From the NCBI RefSeq assembly GCF_000381525.1, contig NZ_KB906621.1, positions 1 through 42,081 of the forward strand: DNA of 42,081 nucleotides, given 5' to 3'. This document shows, in pieces, positions 17,586 through 26,903 of the stretch (positions are counted from its first letter, which is position 1; each line of letters opens with the position of its first letter). A model generated the notes under the pieces. That model did no database searches. It worked only from the letters and a program-made list of their open reading frames with translations, and was not told the DNA's origin. This DNA is from Peptostreptococcus anaerobius VPI 4330 = DSM 2949 (lineage in GTDB: Bacteria > Bacillota > Clostridia > Peptostreptococcales > Peptostreptococcaceae). The position numbers were made by a program, and so were the translations under genes.

Positions 17586-19943
17586 ATGTCAGTAATTGAT
17601 TCGTTCTTGAATAGACAAGATGAAATTGAAATAAAGAAATTAAATAAAATAGTAGATCAAATAGAAGCACTAGAATCGGAAATACAGACTCTTAGTGATT
17701 TAGACTTATCAAATAAGACTAAAGAGTTTAGAGATAGATTAGATAAGGGTGAGACCTTGGATGACTTGTTAGTAGAGGCTTTTGCTGTTGCAAGAGAGGC
17801 TACTAAAAGAGTACTTGGTATGAGACAGTATAGGGTACAGCTAATAGGTGGTATAGTACTTCATCAGGGCAAGATAGCAGAGATGAAGACAGGTGAAGGT
17901 AAAACCCTAGTTGCGGTTGCACCTTGCTACTTAAATGCCCTTAGTTCAAAGGGTGTCCATGTAATAACAGTAAATGACTACCTTGCAGACCGTGATGCAG
18001 ATACTGTAAGACCTGTATTTGAGTTTTTGGGAATGACAGTAGGAACAATAATAGCAGGTCAGACTCCTAATATTAGGCAGGAAAAGTACAGATGTGACGT
18101 GTCTTACGGAACAAATTCAGAGTTTGGATTTGACTACCTAAGAGACAATATGGTTAAGGATCTTAGACAGAAGGTACAAAGAGAGCTTAACTACTGTATT
18201 ATAGATGAGGTTGACTCAATTTTAATAGATGAGGCAAGGACTCCTCTTATTATTTCAGGTGAGGGAGAGGCAATCAACGAACTATACTATAGGGCAGATG
18301 ACTTTGTGAGGACCCTAGTAGAAGAAGATTATGACCTAGATGAAAAAGAGCACACAGTATCATTTACTGAGTCAGGTTTTAAGAAGGCTGAAAAATTCTT
18401 TGGTATAAGAACAATCACAAATGTAAATAATATGTTCATCTACCACCATATCAATCAGGCCCTAGCTGCCCACAAGCTTATGCATATAGATGATGACTAT
18501 GTTGTCAAGGACGATGAAGTATTTATAGTAGATGAGTTTACAGGTAGAATAATGGATGGTAGAAGGTTCTCTGATGGGCTACACCAGGCCCTAGAAGCTA
18601 AGGAAAAGGTGACTATTCAGTCTGATAACAAGACTATGGCAACAGTTACCTACCAGAATTTCTTTAGGATGTATGATAAGATGTCTGGAATGACTGGTAC
18701 AGCCAAGACAGAAGAAGATGAATTTGAGCAGACATACCATATGAATGTTGTGCAGATCCCTACAAATAGGCCTGTAATAAGAGGGGACTTAAACGATAGG
18801 GTATACACAACTGAAAAAGAAAAATTTACAGCAGTTGTAGAAGAAATAGCTAAGATACATGAAAAGGGTCAGCCAATACTAGTGGGTACAGCTACAGTTG
18901 AAAAGTCTGAAATCCTATCTAGGATGTTAAAAGAAAGAGGGCTTGACCACGAGATTTTAAATGCCAAGGAAAATAAGAAAGAGGCAGAAATAGTCGCTAA
19001 GGCTGGGACACTTAACTCTATCACTATAGCTACAAACATGGCAGGTAGGGGTACAGATATCAAGCTTGGTAACGGCGACAAGGAAATGGAAGAAAAGGTC
19101 AGACAACTTGGAGGCCTATATGTATTAGGAACAGAAAGACATGAGTCTAGGCGTATAGATAACCAGTTAAGAGGTAGATCAGGACGTCAAGGTGACCCTG
19201 GTACATCTAGATTTTTTGTAAGCTTAGAAGACGAGATAATAAAATTATATGGTGGAGCTGCAATCAAGAAGCTAGGTAAGAAGTTGAAGCCAGACCCACA
19301 TGGAGCAATATCAAGCAAGGCCTTGACTCGTGCTATAGAAAATGCCCAAAAGGGTATAGAGGGTAAGAACTTTGAGCAGAGAAAAGACGTCTTGAAGTAT
19401 GATAATGTTATAGACAAGCAGAGAAAAGTAGTATATGGTGAAAGAGACAACGTACTAGAGGGAGTAGATCTTAAGGAGACAATTCTACAGATGGCTAGGA
19501 TAGTCATAGATGAGAATGTTGCAAAATATATAGATACAAAACCAAGAAACTACTTTAAGTTCTATAGGACTATGTACAATCAATTTATGCCAGAAGGAAC
19601 CCTATTGATACCAGATGCAAATGCCCTTACAAGTAAGGAATTTGCTGATACTGTTTATTCTATAGCTGAGAGAGTTCTTGATATGAAGGCTATGTTGATA
19701 GGTGAGCAGGAGGTTGCAAGACAAAGAGAAGAAGTCTTGCTTGAAGTAGTGGATAACTATTGGGTAGACCATATAGACCTGATGGACCAGATGAGACAGT
19801 CTGTTGGATTGGTTTCAGTAGCCCAAAAGGACCCTGTAAAGGAATATACTATGGAAGCCTACCATATGTTTAATGAATTGAACAGAAAGATAAGGCTTGA
19901 AACATTGAAGTTTGTGTTTTCTTTTGATAACGAGGAAGACTAG
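17586..19943 (+). CDS. secA2: Accessory Sec ATPase, SecA2-like
   Basis: A 785-residue SecA motor. Walker A is MKTGEGKT (Lys106), Walker B IIDEVDSILIDEA (Asp207-Glu208); ATNMAGRGTDI and LRGRSGRQGDPG are the motifs of the second helicase domain. The C-terminus stops at FVFSFDNEED with no CxCxSGx...C[HC] zinc tail or linker, and the length is close to C. difficile SecA2 (781 residues) and below the housekeeping SecA1. The neighbouring CWB2 proteins and wall polymer genes match the C. difficile secA2 setting, where SecA2 exports SlpA and Cwp proteins. The ATG at 17586 follows AAGGGGG (17574-17580). The housekeeping secA should lie elsewhere; this paralog call rests on length, missing tail and context. 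Confidence 0.88.
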   Translation: MSVIDSFLNRQDEIEIKKLNKIVDQIEALESEIQTLSDLDLSNKTKEFRDRLDKGETLDDLLVEAFAVAREATKRVLGMRQYRVQLIGGIVLHQGKIAEMKTGEGKTLVAVAPCYLNALSSKGVHVITVNDYLADRDADTVRPVFEFLGMTVGTIIAGQTPNIRQEKYRCDVSYGTNSEFGFDYLRDNMVKDLRQKVQRELNYCIIDEVDSILIDEARTPLIISGEGEAINELYYRADDFVRTLVEEDYDLDEKEHTVSFTESGFKKAEKFFGIRTITNVNNMFIYHHINQALAAHKLMHIDDDYVVKDDEVFIVDEFTGRIMDGRRFSDGLHQALEAKEKVTIQSDNKTMATVTYQNFFRMYDKMSGMTGTAKTEEDEFEQTYHMNVVQIPTNRPVIRGDLNDRVYTTEKEKFTAVVEEIAKIHEKGQPILVGTATVEKSEILSRMLKERGLDHEILNAKENKKEAEIVAKAGTLNSITIATNMAGRGTDIKLGNGDKEMEEKVRQLGGLYVLGTERHESRRIDNQLRGRSGRQGDPGTSRFFVSLEDEIIKLYGGAAIKKLGKKLKPDPHGAISSKALTRAIENAQKGIEGKNFEQRKDVLKYDNVIDKQRKVVYGERDNVLEGVDLKETILQMARIVIDENVAKYIDTKPRNYFKFYRTMYNQFMPEGTLLIPDANALTSKEFADTVYSIAERVLDMKAMLIGEQEVARQREEVLLEVVDNYWVDHIDLMDQMRQSVGLVSVAQKDPVKEYTMEAYHMFNELNRKIRLETLKFVFSFDNEED

Positions 19944-19964
19944 GATTAAGATAGGGTGGTGCAT

Positions 19965-21356
19965 ATGAGTATTAAAATAAAAAAAACAAATATGGCCAAT
20001 AATGACGAAGAATCATGGATTAGAAAGATAGTTTATAATTATTATGAAAAACTCAAGTCATATTATGAATATAAGGCGGATTTAGATGCAAAATATGAGG
20101 ATATGAGGGTTCAGTCAATAGATTATATGAGGGGACTTCTAGTAATATTATCTATGTTTATGATTAATCAGGGTTTAGAAAACCAGATTAGCTATGCTTT
20201 TCAAAATTCTAAGTGGAATGGCATGACTTTACTCGATATATTGGTTCCAATGTTTTTGTTGGTAATTGGTAGCTCGATACCATTTTATGTGAAGAAACAT
20301 TATGAGGAAAATGAAGACCTTAGGCATATTGTAAAGATGTCCTTTATCAAGTCTATAATAGTTTTTGTGATAGGCTTGATTTTCTCTTGTATATACTATC
20401 CTGCAAATGACTATGTAAGACTTACTGGTCCCATACAAATGATGGCCTTTGTATATATTATGAGTTTGTTACTTTATATAGGCTTCCTAAAAATGAGGAT
20501 AAAAAATAATGCATTGACTTATATATTTATTTCTATGGGAATTATAGTGTCCATAATATTCACTGCAATTGGATTTGCTCACTCTTTAAAAACAGGAGAG
20601 AGTAGTATATTTGTGGTGATGGATAAGGCTCTATTATCAACTTTTAAAAGTGTTTCAATGGCAGACCCAGAAGGAATACTTGTCTGTATATCAGGTGTAT
20701 CTTTAGGCTTGATAGGTTTGGGACTGGCTTGCATATTGAATAAAAAGCCCGTAGAAAACAAGAGGTACATAAGATATAAGAGGACCAGTTGGGTCAAGGA
20801 ATCAGGATATAGTAGAAAAAATGTCCTACATGATATAAAGTCATGGATAAATCCTAGGTCTATAAAGGCCATTCTTAGTAATTACTATAGGATAAATTTA
20901 GAGGCAAGAAAACTTGTAGACATGTTATTTATAGCCATCTTATTTTATATAGTGTCAAAAGTTATGGGCATATGGTTACCTTTGAATAGAAATATTCTTA
21001 GCCTAACATTTGTACTCAGGGTATCGTCATATTTTTATTTTATGATGTTTGTTCTATATATAATATGTGACATACTAGCTATAAACTTTGGTACTCTTCT
21101 TGTAAAGAGGTTGGGACTTAATTCTCTGGCTGTAATAGTTATAACTACTGTAATATATAAGCTGGTTAACCTTATTACGATAAAATCTATATACACTAGT
21201 ACTTGGCTACACTTTAACAACTGGTTTACAGTAGATTTTATCCTTCCTATATTCGGTAGTGATTATGCATCAGGTGTATATGCAGCTATAATTACCGTGA
21301 TTTGGATATTATTGGGTAACCTATTGCATAGGTTTGATATTAAGCTAGGTTTATAA
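19965..21356 (+). CDS. HGSNAT/DUF5009-like polytopic membrane acyltransferase
   Basis: A 463-residue protein. A charged cytoplasmic N-terminus (about 1-45) is followed by about ten hydrophobic helices. SIDYMRGLLVILSMFMINQG, then WNGMTLLDILVPMFLLVIG match the start of the heparan-alpha-glucosaminide N-acetyltransferase/DUF5009/YeiB-like group, which moves acetyl groups across the membrane to sugar amino groups. The catalytic His expected in the first periplasmic loop of HGSNAT is not obvious to me, so activity is unproven. GTG codons at 19956/19959 are part of the ribosome binding site AGGGTGG, hence the start ATG at 19965. It lies between secA2 and a GDPD gene in one operon, so it may modify a wall polymer or exported protein. 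Confidence 0.65.
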   Translation: MSIKIKKTNMANNDEESWIRKIVYNYYEKLKSYYEYKADLDAKYEDMRVQSIDYMRGLLVILSMFMINQGLENQISYAFQNSKWNGMTLLDILVPMFLLVIGSSIPFYVKKHYEENEDLRHIVKMSFIKSIIVFVIGLIFSCIYYPANDYVRLTGPIQMMAFVYIMSLLLYIGFLKMRIKNNALTYIFISMGIIVSIIFTAIGFAHSLKTGESSIFVVMDKALLSTFKSVSMADPEGILVCISGVSLGLIGLGLACILNKKPVENKRYIRYKRTSWVKESGYSRKNVLHDIKSWINPRSIKAILSNYYRINLEARKLVDMLFIAILFYIVSKVMGIWLPLNRNILSLTFVLRVSSYFYFMMFVLYIICDILAINFGTLLVKRLGLNSLAVIVITTVIYKLVNLITIKSIYTSTWLHFNNWFTVDFILPIFGSDYASGVYAAIITVIWILLGNLLHRFDIKLGL

Positions 21357-21368
21357 TTTGGAGGAGAT

Positions 21369-22856
21369 ATGTTAGAAAATATAGATAGAAAAAGGGCGAA
21401 AATCTGGATAAAGATGGCTATTATTATTTTAGCTACCCTTGTTCTAATTTTGAGTTTGTTTCGACTATTCCTCTATAATAGTAACCAGAGGAAGTTGATA
21501 TCAGAATTTAAGAACACTAAAATAAGAGAAAAGTTAATAATAAATAACAAAAAGGCAAAGATGGATAAGCCCTATAAGATTAGGGATGGTATTGTATACG
21601 TACCTGTCCTAGAGTTATGTAAAAACTTTAATTCTAAGACTAGTTACAAGCTTGAGTCCAAGGGTGGCATTGAGTTTAGCTATAACAACGATGTATACAA
21701 ACTTGCCAGAGGGTCTAATGAGGTAAGATTTAAAGAGAACAAGGATATCCTAAAAATGGACGGTATTGTCCAATACATGGAAGATACAATATATGTTCCA
21801 CTAGATTTTATATACAAGGTATTGGATGTAAATGTTGTTCAGGCTAGTGATGGAACTGTATATATGGACAATTATCCTAAAAAGTTTAACTATGAGTGGG
21901 TTAAGGAGAATAGGTATATTGCACACGCAATGGGCGGCATAGGTGGAAATACCTACACCAACTCTAAAGAAGCTATGGAGAATTCTTATAAGAGAGGCAT
22001 AAGGGTGATGGAGGCAGACTTTTCTCTTTCTTCTGACGATAAGCTTATCCTGTGTCATTCATTTGATACTAGCTCTTTATCATCACTGGGCTTACCACTT
22101 TCTTGGAATAAGGAAAAACCTGGTGAAAGGGAGTTTTTGAGCAAAAAGATATTGGGAACTTACCATACTATGAATTTTGAGGATGTAGCTAAGTATATGA
22201 AAGCCCATAAAGATATGTACTTGGTAGTTGACCTAAAGACTAATGATATAAAGTCTGTGGAAAAATCATATAGGGAACTTGTTAGAGTTGCAAAGAAAGT
22301 AGACCCAGATATAATGAAGAGAGTCATACCTCAGATCTACTATGAAGAAATGTATAGACCTTTGATGAATATATATAATTTTAAGTCTATGATATTTACT
22401 ACATATAGGTTGGAGGAATTGAAGGCTCAGAAAATAGTTGACTTCTCTTATGAACATGGTATAAAAATTGTCGCTGTAAATAAATTTAAATTCTCTAATG
22501 TATTAACTAACAAGTTACTTGATAGGGGTATAAGTCTTTATATGTTTACATACAATGACGAAAAAATTGTAAATACACTTAGAAATAACTATGTTAGTGG
22601 CTTCTATACAGATTTTTTACCAAAGGACGGAATCAAGAGGGATGATGAGGGTAGAGTCATAATAGAGAAGAAAAATACAGAACAAGAGGGGCAAAATCTT
22701 AACCAGGACGGTCGATCACCAGATACAAATGGCCAGACTAATGATCCTAATGCAGCTGATTATAGCCAAGTAGGACAAGGAACAGGAAAAACAAGTGAAG
22801 ATATAGAAACAAATAATAGAACATCAAATGATGAAAATTTAGGAAGTGTAAATTAA
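21369..22856 (+). CDS. Membrane-anchored GDPD/PI-PLC-type phosphodiesterase with copper-amine-oxidase-like N-terminal domain
   Basis: A 495-residue protein. One membrane helix (about 12-34) is not followed by a clear cleavage site, so it is probably a signal anchor. Residues ~60-170 match the copper amine oxidase N-terminal-like stalk domain (GIVYVPVLELC, DTIYVPLDFIY). Residues ~180-425 are a GDPD TIM barrel: IAHAMGGIGGNTYTNS with the first His, MEADFS with the Glu/Asp metal pair, and LCHSFD with the second His; the usual AHRG Arg is absent, as in the 'HAMGG' subgroup. A ~70-residue Asn/Gln/Gly/Thr-rich tail ends the protein. Likely acts outside the membrane on glycerophosphodiesters, perhaps teichoic-type polymers. 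GGAGG precedes the ATG; third gene of the secA2 operon. Confidence 0.85.
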   Translation: MLENIDRKRAKIWIKMAIIILATLVLILSLFRLFLYNSNQRKLISEFKNTKIREKLIINNKKAKMDKPYKIRDGIVYVPVLELCKNFNSKTSYKLESKGGIEFSYNNDVYKLARGSNEVRFKENKDILKMDGIVQYMEDTIYVPLDFIYKVLDVNVVQASDGTVYMDNYPKKFNYEWVKENRYIAHAMGGIGGNTYTNSKEAMENSYKRGIRVMEADFSLSSDDKLILCHSFDTSSLSSLGLPLSWNKEKPGEREFLSKKILGTYHTMNFEDVAKYMKAHKDMYLVVDLKTNDIKSVEKSYRELVRVAKKVDPDIMKRVIPQIYYEEMYRPLMNIYNFKSMIFTTYRLEELKAQKIVDFSYEHGIKIVAVNKFKFSNVLTNKLLDRGISLYMFTYNDEKIVNTLRNNYVSGFYTDFLPKDGIKRDDEGRVIIEKKNTEQEGQNLNQDGRSPDTNGQTNDPNAADYSQVGQGTGKTSEDIETNNRTSNDENLGSVN

Positions 22857-22876
22857 TTCACTTTAAAGTCAAAATA

Positions 22877-22922
22877 AAAATAATAGTGGAGAATGGTTAA
22901 ACCAATCTCCACTATTATTTTG
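22877..22922 (+). terminator. Strong terminator after the GDPD gene
   Basis: AAAATAATAGTGGAGA (22877-22892) pairs perfectly with 22906-22921, with an inner TGG/CCA extension. A-rich and T-rich flanks make it usable on both strands. Confidence 0.9.
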
Positions 22923-22964
22923 GAAAAATCTTAAGAAAAATTAATAGAAAAATTAGATTAAAAG

Positions 22965-22979
22965 GTTACAGAATGTAAC
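22965..22979. promoter_or_regulatory. Perfect dyad GTTACA-gaa-TGTAAC over the -35 of the amidase promoter
   Basis: A 6-3-6 perfect inverted repeat covering the -35 hexamer, an operator-like position. A related TAACA-aaa-TGTAA (36205-36217) lies just upstream of the NlpC/P60 promoter. The regulator is unknown. Confidence 0.45.
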
Positions 22980-22994
22980 TATATGTGTTATAAT
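22966..22994 (+). promoter_or_regulatory. Extended -10 promoter for the CWB2 amidase gene
   Basis: TTACAG (22966-22971), 17-bp spacer, TGT-TATAAT (22986-22994). Transcription should start near 23001, about 37 bases before the start codon. Confidence 0.8.
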
Positions 22995-23037
22995 ATGCTT
23001 TAGGATAATAAGGTATGATTATAAGTAGGAGGATATG

Positions 23038-24885
23038 ATGAGAAAAAATATTAAGAGAAAAGTCTTAGCAACGATTTCTGCACTTGCTCTAGCATTTAGT
23101 ATGATTCCAACATCACTGGCTGATGAAGTGGATACAGATGCATCTAGGTCAGAGTTTGTTAATCAATTAGATTCAGTAAATATAGAAGAAAAAACTTCTG
23201 ATACACAGGGTGTAGAAATAAAGTTAGAGATGGTAAATGTTGACAGTGAAGGAAAGCTAGAGAAGATAGGGTCGACAGGTTTGGAAACGGAATCTAAGCT
23301 TGATTCAGATAACCAAAAGCAGTCTGGAAATATGACTAGCCTATCAGGTAGCAATAGGTATCAAACTGCTGTGAAAATCAGTCAGAATGGTTGGCCTAGG
23401 GGTGCTCAAAATGTGGTTTTAGTTAATAGCTCAAGTACAATATCAGGTACTATGGCGACACCGCTTGCAACAACTTACAATGCGCCAATATTACTTTCAA
23501 GTAATCAGACGCTTAACCCGAATACCTTGACTGAGATAAAAAGGCTTAGACCTAGAAAAATATATATAATAGGTGATACGAGAGCCCTGTCACCAAATAT
23601 AGAAAGATCTATTAAGAGTATGGGTATATCTACAGTAAGGTTATCAGGCGCTACTGTTGGTCAGACATCAGCAAAAATTGCCAATGAAATATCAAGACAC
23701 CATGATGTTGATACATCATATGTTGTAAGTATTCAAAACGGATCTGCAGATGCACTTTCTATAGCTGCACAGGCGGGTAGGACTAAAAACCCGGTATTGG
23801 TGTCAAATGCTAGTGTCTTAAATTCTGATGCTATGAATTTTATAAGAAATAACACACCAAATGTATACTATATCGGTGGTACTGGATCAATAAATACTAC
23901 ATTACTATCTAGAATATCTTCTAGTGTAGCTAATGGTTCTGAAGCCAATAGAATCTCAGGTGTAGATAGACATGATACTAATGCTAAAATAATAAGTAAG
24001 TTTTTTGGTAAGGGACCATTTTCTAATATGCTAATAGCCAAGTCTGATGATATCGGAATGATAGATACAGTTGCAGCTGGTCCGCTGGCAGCTATGAAGA
24101 ATGCTCCAATATTGATAACAAAGAAAGATAGAATACAGAGGACAACTAATACATATATATCAGGAATAAGGGCATCTAACCTAATTCAGGTAGGTGGAGG
24201 TTTCTCATATAGTGTTACTAGCGGCCTACAAAGAGCCTTATTTGGAATAAGCTCTAATCCAAGCCCGGCACCAAGACCTTCTCAGCCATCACCAAGACCT
24301 CAGGTAACTCCAAGTAGAGGTATAAAGGGCAAGACTATAATAATTGACCCAGGCCATGGAGGAAGAGATACAGGTGCTGTAGGATTAAATGGATACAAGG
24401 AAAAAGACTGGACACTTGTTACAGCCCATGCTTGTGCCGATTATCTTAGAAGGGCTGGAGCAAAAGTAATTATGACAAGGACTGATGACACATATCCAAC
24501 TCTTCCTGAGAGAGCTGACTTGAGTAATAATGAGGGCGCAGTATTATTCTGTAGCATACACTACAACAAGGGCGGAAATTTAGTCAATGCTGATACAGGC
24601 GAACTAAGTGGTAATGGAGTTGAAGTCTATAAGGGTAAAGGTCAATTCGCAAATAGTGTAGCCAATAAGATATTGAATAATATACTAAATAACTTCAATC
24701 TTAGAAACAGAGGTGTGAAAGACGGTACTCACCTTTATGTTATATCAAACACAAATGCTCCTGCTATTCTTGTAGAGGGTGGATTTATGTCAAGTTCAAG
24801 GGATGTAAACCAGTTGAAATATAAGGATGCACAGAAGAAGATGGGTATACAGATTGCCAAAGGTATAGTGGCAGCTTTTAATTAA
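23038..24885 (+). CDS. CWB2-anchored N-acetylmuramoyl-L-alanine amidase (Amidase_3), Cwp6-like
   Basis: A 615-residue secreted wall hydrolase. Signal peptide at about 1-29 (Lys/Arg-rich start, hydrophobic core, cleavage near SLADE). After an acidic spacer come three CWB2 repeats (about 100-405), the first starting LSGSNRYQTAVKIS. A Pro/Ser linker (NPSPAPRPSQPSP) leads to an Amidase_3 domain (about 430-615) with Zn ligands His440 (DPGHGG), Glu455 and His508 (SIHYN) and catalytic Glu580 (LVEGGF). The order CWB2 then amidase is as in C. difficile Cwp6. It should cut the muramic acid-L-alanine bond. The start at 23038 is preferred over the adjacent ATG at 23035, since AGGAGG (23027-23032) would be only two bases from the latter. 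Monocistronic, between two strong terminators. Confidence 0.93.
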   Translation: MRKNIKRKVLATISALALAFSMIPTSLADEVDTDASRSEFVNQLDSVNIEEKTSDTQGVEIKLEMVNVDSEGKLEKIGSTGLETESKLDSDNQKQSGNMTSLSGSNRYQTAVKISQNGWPRGAQNVVLVNSSSTISGTMATPLATTYNAPILLSSNQTLNPNTLTEIKRLRPRKIYIIGDTRALSPNIERSIKSMGISTVRLSGATVGQTSAKIANEISRHHDVDTSYVVSIQNGSADALSIAAQAGRTKNPVLVSNASVLNSDAMNFIRNNTPNVYYIGGTGSINTTLLSRISSSVANGSEANRISGVDRHDTNAKIISKFFGKGPFSNMLIAKSDDIGMIDTVAAGPLAAMKNAPILITKKDRIQRTTNTYISGIRASNLIQVGGGFSYSVTSGLQRALFGISSNPSPAPRPSQPSPRPQVTPSRGIKGKTIIIDPGHGGRDTGAVGLNGYKEKDWTLVTAHACADYLRRAGAKVIMTRTDDTYPTLPERADLSNNEGAVLFCSIHYNKGGNLVNADTGELSGNGVEVYKGKGQFANSVANKILNNILNNFNLRNRGVKDGTHLYVISNTNAPAILVEGGFMSSSRDVNQLKYKDAQKKMGIQIAKGIVAAFN

Positions 24886-24894
24886 AAATATTAA

Positions 24895-24946
24895 TATTAT
24901 ATAAAACAAAAACAGTCCATCAGGACTGTTTTTGTTTTATATAATA
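24895..24946. terminator. Perfect 24-bp-stem terminator after the amidase gene
   Basis: Bases 24895-24918 pair perfectly with 24923-24946 around a four-base loop; the core is ACAGTCC/GGACTGT followed by TTTTTGTTTT. The symmetrical A/T flanks allow function on both strands. Confidence 0.92.
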
Positions 24947-25022
24947 GAATACAAGCCTTTAAAAAGTGACTACAAATTATTAGAAGTAGAAGTATTTAAT
25001 TTTTCCTATATTGTCATTAGGA

Positions 25023-25051
25023 TTGCTTGTTACTGCTTATGGTGGTATAAT
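25023..25051 (+). promoter_or_regulatory. Extended -10 promoter of the polysaccharide operon
   Basis: TTGCTT (25023-25028), 17-bp spacer, TGG-TATAAT (25043-25051). No terminator is seen from here to the end of the MurJ-like gene at 36184, so this probably drives the whole cluster. Confidence 0.8.
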
Positions 25052-25096
25052 ATAATGTGAGTGAAAATGATTAAAAATAAGCAAATAGGAGTAGTT

Positions 25097-26212
25097 ATGA
25101 GAAAATATTTAAAATACATAGTAGCTATTGTCATCTTGTCAGTAGTTTATATAGGAGGAGGCAAGGTCTTAGATAGGATGTATTTAAACAAATACCATAT
25201 AGTAGACTATACAGGACAAACTAGGTACTCCACAGTTAATAGGGTTATTGATAAACGATTTAAAAAGGCGGACGAAGCTATAATTATAAATACCAATATG
25301 ATTGACCATGCTGTCTCAGTGGCTAACTATGCCTATCAGTTAAATATACCAGTATTCTATACAATGGACCAAAAACTGAGCCCAGATACATACAAAGAGA
25401 TAGAAAAATTGGGTATAAAAAAGATTAGGTTAGTGGGCGGAACAAGATTTATTGATGAAAAGGTAGAGAGAAGTTTCAAAAGAAATGGCTATAAGGTTAG
25501 CAGGATAATAGAGATTCCTAAGGTAGATATGTCTATAAAGATGGCAGATATGACTTACAAGGTCAAAAAGTTTACTCAAATAGCTGTTGTCACTAGAAAT
25601 GAGATGGACTTGCCTAATGCAGTATCATTTTCTCCTATTTCTCAGGCAAGAAATATTCCCATTATTACAATAGATAATAATAAAAAGGATATAAGTAAGC
25701 TAGAGGCACTGGTTAAAAGATATGATATCAAAAAAGTATATTTGATAGGAAATAACTCCTATATCAATCCAAACATAGATAAACTATTTAAAACAGTGGT
25801 TAAGATCAATGGTAAGGATAGGTACGACGTAAATAGAAAGATAATAGATGAATTTTTTGTCGATGGAAAAAATGATAAAATATATTTATCTAAGGCTGGT
25901 GTCATAATGCATAAGAGGCATATTGAAGCAGGGCAGCTTATAAATGCCATGGCTATATCACCTCTAGCTGCTGATACAAGGTCTGCCCTATTATTTATAA
26001 ATGAAGACTACTTTAACACTGAGGAGTCAAAACTTATAAAAGATAAGGGCTATAAGGAAATAAATGAGGTAGGTTTTAAGATAAAAAGAAGAGCATTCTT
26101 TAATGTAGAGAGATTTAGACTTCCATCTACAATTGCTTTGATTCTTATTTCAATAATTATAGCTTCTAGAGAGGTTAAAATAAAAGGTAAAAAAGATATA
26201 AATTCAATATAG
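25097..26212 (+). CDS. Membrane-tethered CWB2 triplet protein heading the polymer cluster
   Basis: A 371-residue protein with a short cytoplasmic N-terminus, a membrane helix (about 5-22), three divergent CWB2 repeats and a second hydrophobic helix near the C-terminus (about 339-356) followed by a basic tail. Repeat 1 begins TGQTRYSTVNRVID and contains KKIRLVGGTRFID; repeat 2 contains KKVYLIGNNSYINPNID; repeat 3 begins INGKDRYDVNRKIID and contains INAMAISPLAAD. There is no hydrolase or adhesin domain. The start is ATG 25097 with AGGAG upstream; the in-frame GTG at 25061 is almost at the transcript start and has no ribosome binding site. Since CWB2 triplets bind the secondary wall polymer, a protein held in the membrane at the head of its gene cluster could capture or sense the nascent chain. 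This role is inference. Confidence 0.8.
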   Translation: MRKYLKYIVAIVILSVVYIGGGKVLDRMYLNKYHIVDYTGQTRYSTVNRVIDKRFKKADEAIIINTNMIDHAVSVANYAYQLNIPVFYTMDQKLSPDTYKEIEKLGIKKIRLVGGTRFIDEKVERSFKRNGYKVSRIIEIPKVDMSIKMADMTYKVKKFTQIAVVTRNEMDLPNAVSFSPISQARNIPIITIDNNKKDISKLEALVKRYDIKKVYLIGNNSYINPNIDKLFKTVVKINGKDRYDVNRKIIDEFFVDGKNDKIYLSKAGVIMHKRHIEAGQLINAMAISPLAADTRSALLFINEDYFNTEESKLIKDKGYKEINEVGFKIKRRAFFNVERFRLPSTIALILISIIIASREVKIKGKKDINSI

Positions 26213-26227
26213 ATTTGGGGGTACAAG

Positions 26228-26890
26228 ATGTCTTTTAACAAGTATAAAGGCGATGATAAGGTTCTAAAGGAATACATCGATACCATAGATTATTCGATCG
26301 TCAAGAGAGGAAAGCTATTTGAAGCATGTCAGAGGACTGTAGATATAGTTTTGTCCCTAATAGGTTGTATAGTAGGGATACCATTTATTATTATATTTGG
26401 ACTACTGATTAAAATAGAAGATGGTGGTCCTATTACCTACAAACAGGAAAGACTTGGTAGGTATGGCAAGGAATTTTATGTATATAAGTTGAGGTCAATG
26501 AGGACTGATGCAGAAAAATTTGGTGCTCAGTGGGCTGAAAAAGATGATCCAAGAGTGACTAAGGTTGGAAAATTCATCAGAAAGACTAGGATTGATGAAA
26601 TACCTCAGTTGTGGAATATCTTAAAGGGGGATATGGGGATTATTGGACCTAGGCCAGAGAGATCATTCTTTGTAAAGGAATTTGAAGAAAAATATGACCA
26701 TTTTGTATATAGACTAGCTGTAAAGCCTGGTTTGACAGGTTGGGCGCAGGTCAATGGTGGTTACGAAATGGATCCAGGTGAGAAGTTAGTATATGACTTG
26801 GAGTACATTAGAAATAGAAGTTTACTGTTTGATATAAAGATAATACTAAAGACAGTAACAGTCTTGTTCACTGGAGATGGAGCAAGATAG
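26228..26890 (+). CDS. Initiating undecaprenyl-phosphate sugar-1-phosphate transferase
   Basis: A 220-residue member of the bacterial sugar transferase family (PF02397), which starts a polymer repeat by moving a sugar-phosphate from a UDP-sugar to undecaprenyl phosphate. One membrane or re-entrant hairpin at about 33-57 is followed by the catalytic part: GGPITYKQERLG, YKLRSMRTDAE (with the acidic catalytic region), RIDEIPQLWNILKGDMG, GPRPE and KPGLTGWAQVNG. It is the short form without the extra N-terminal helices, similar to TuaA/CpsE catalytic units. The sugar cannot be deduced. GGGGG precedes the ATG; 15 bases after the CWB2 gene. Confidence 0.92.
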   Translation: MSFNKYKGDDKVLKEYIDTIDYSIVKRGKLFEACQRTVDIVLSLIGCIVGIPFIIIFGLLIKIEDGGPITYKQERLGRYGKEFYVYKLRSMRTDAEKFGAQWAEKDDPRVTKVGKFIRKTRIDEIPQLWNILKGDMGIIGPRPERSFFVKEFEEKYDHFVYRLAVKPGLTGWAQVNGGYEMDPGEKLVYDLEYIRNRSLLFDIKIILKTVTVLFTGDGAR

Positions 26891-26903
26891 AAAGGATAAA
26901 TAT

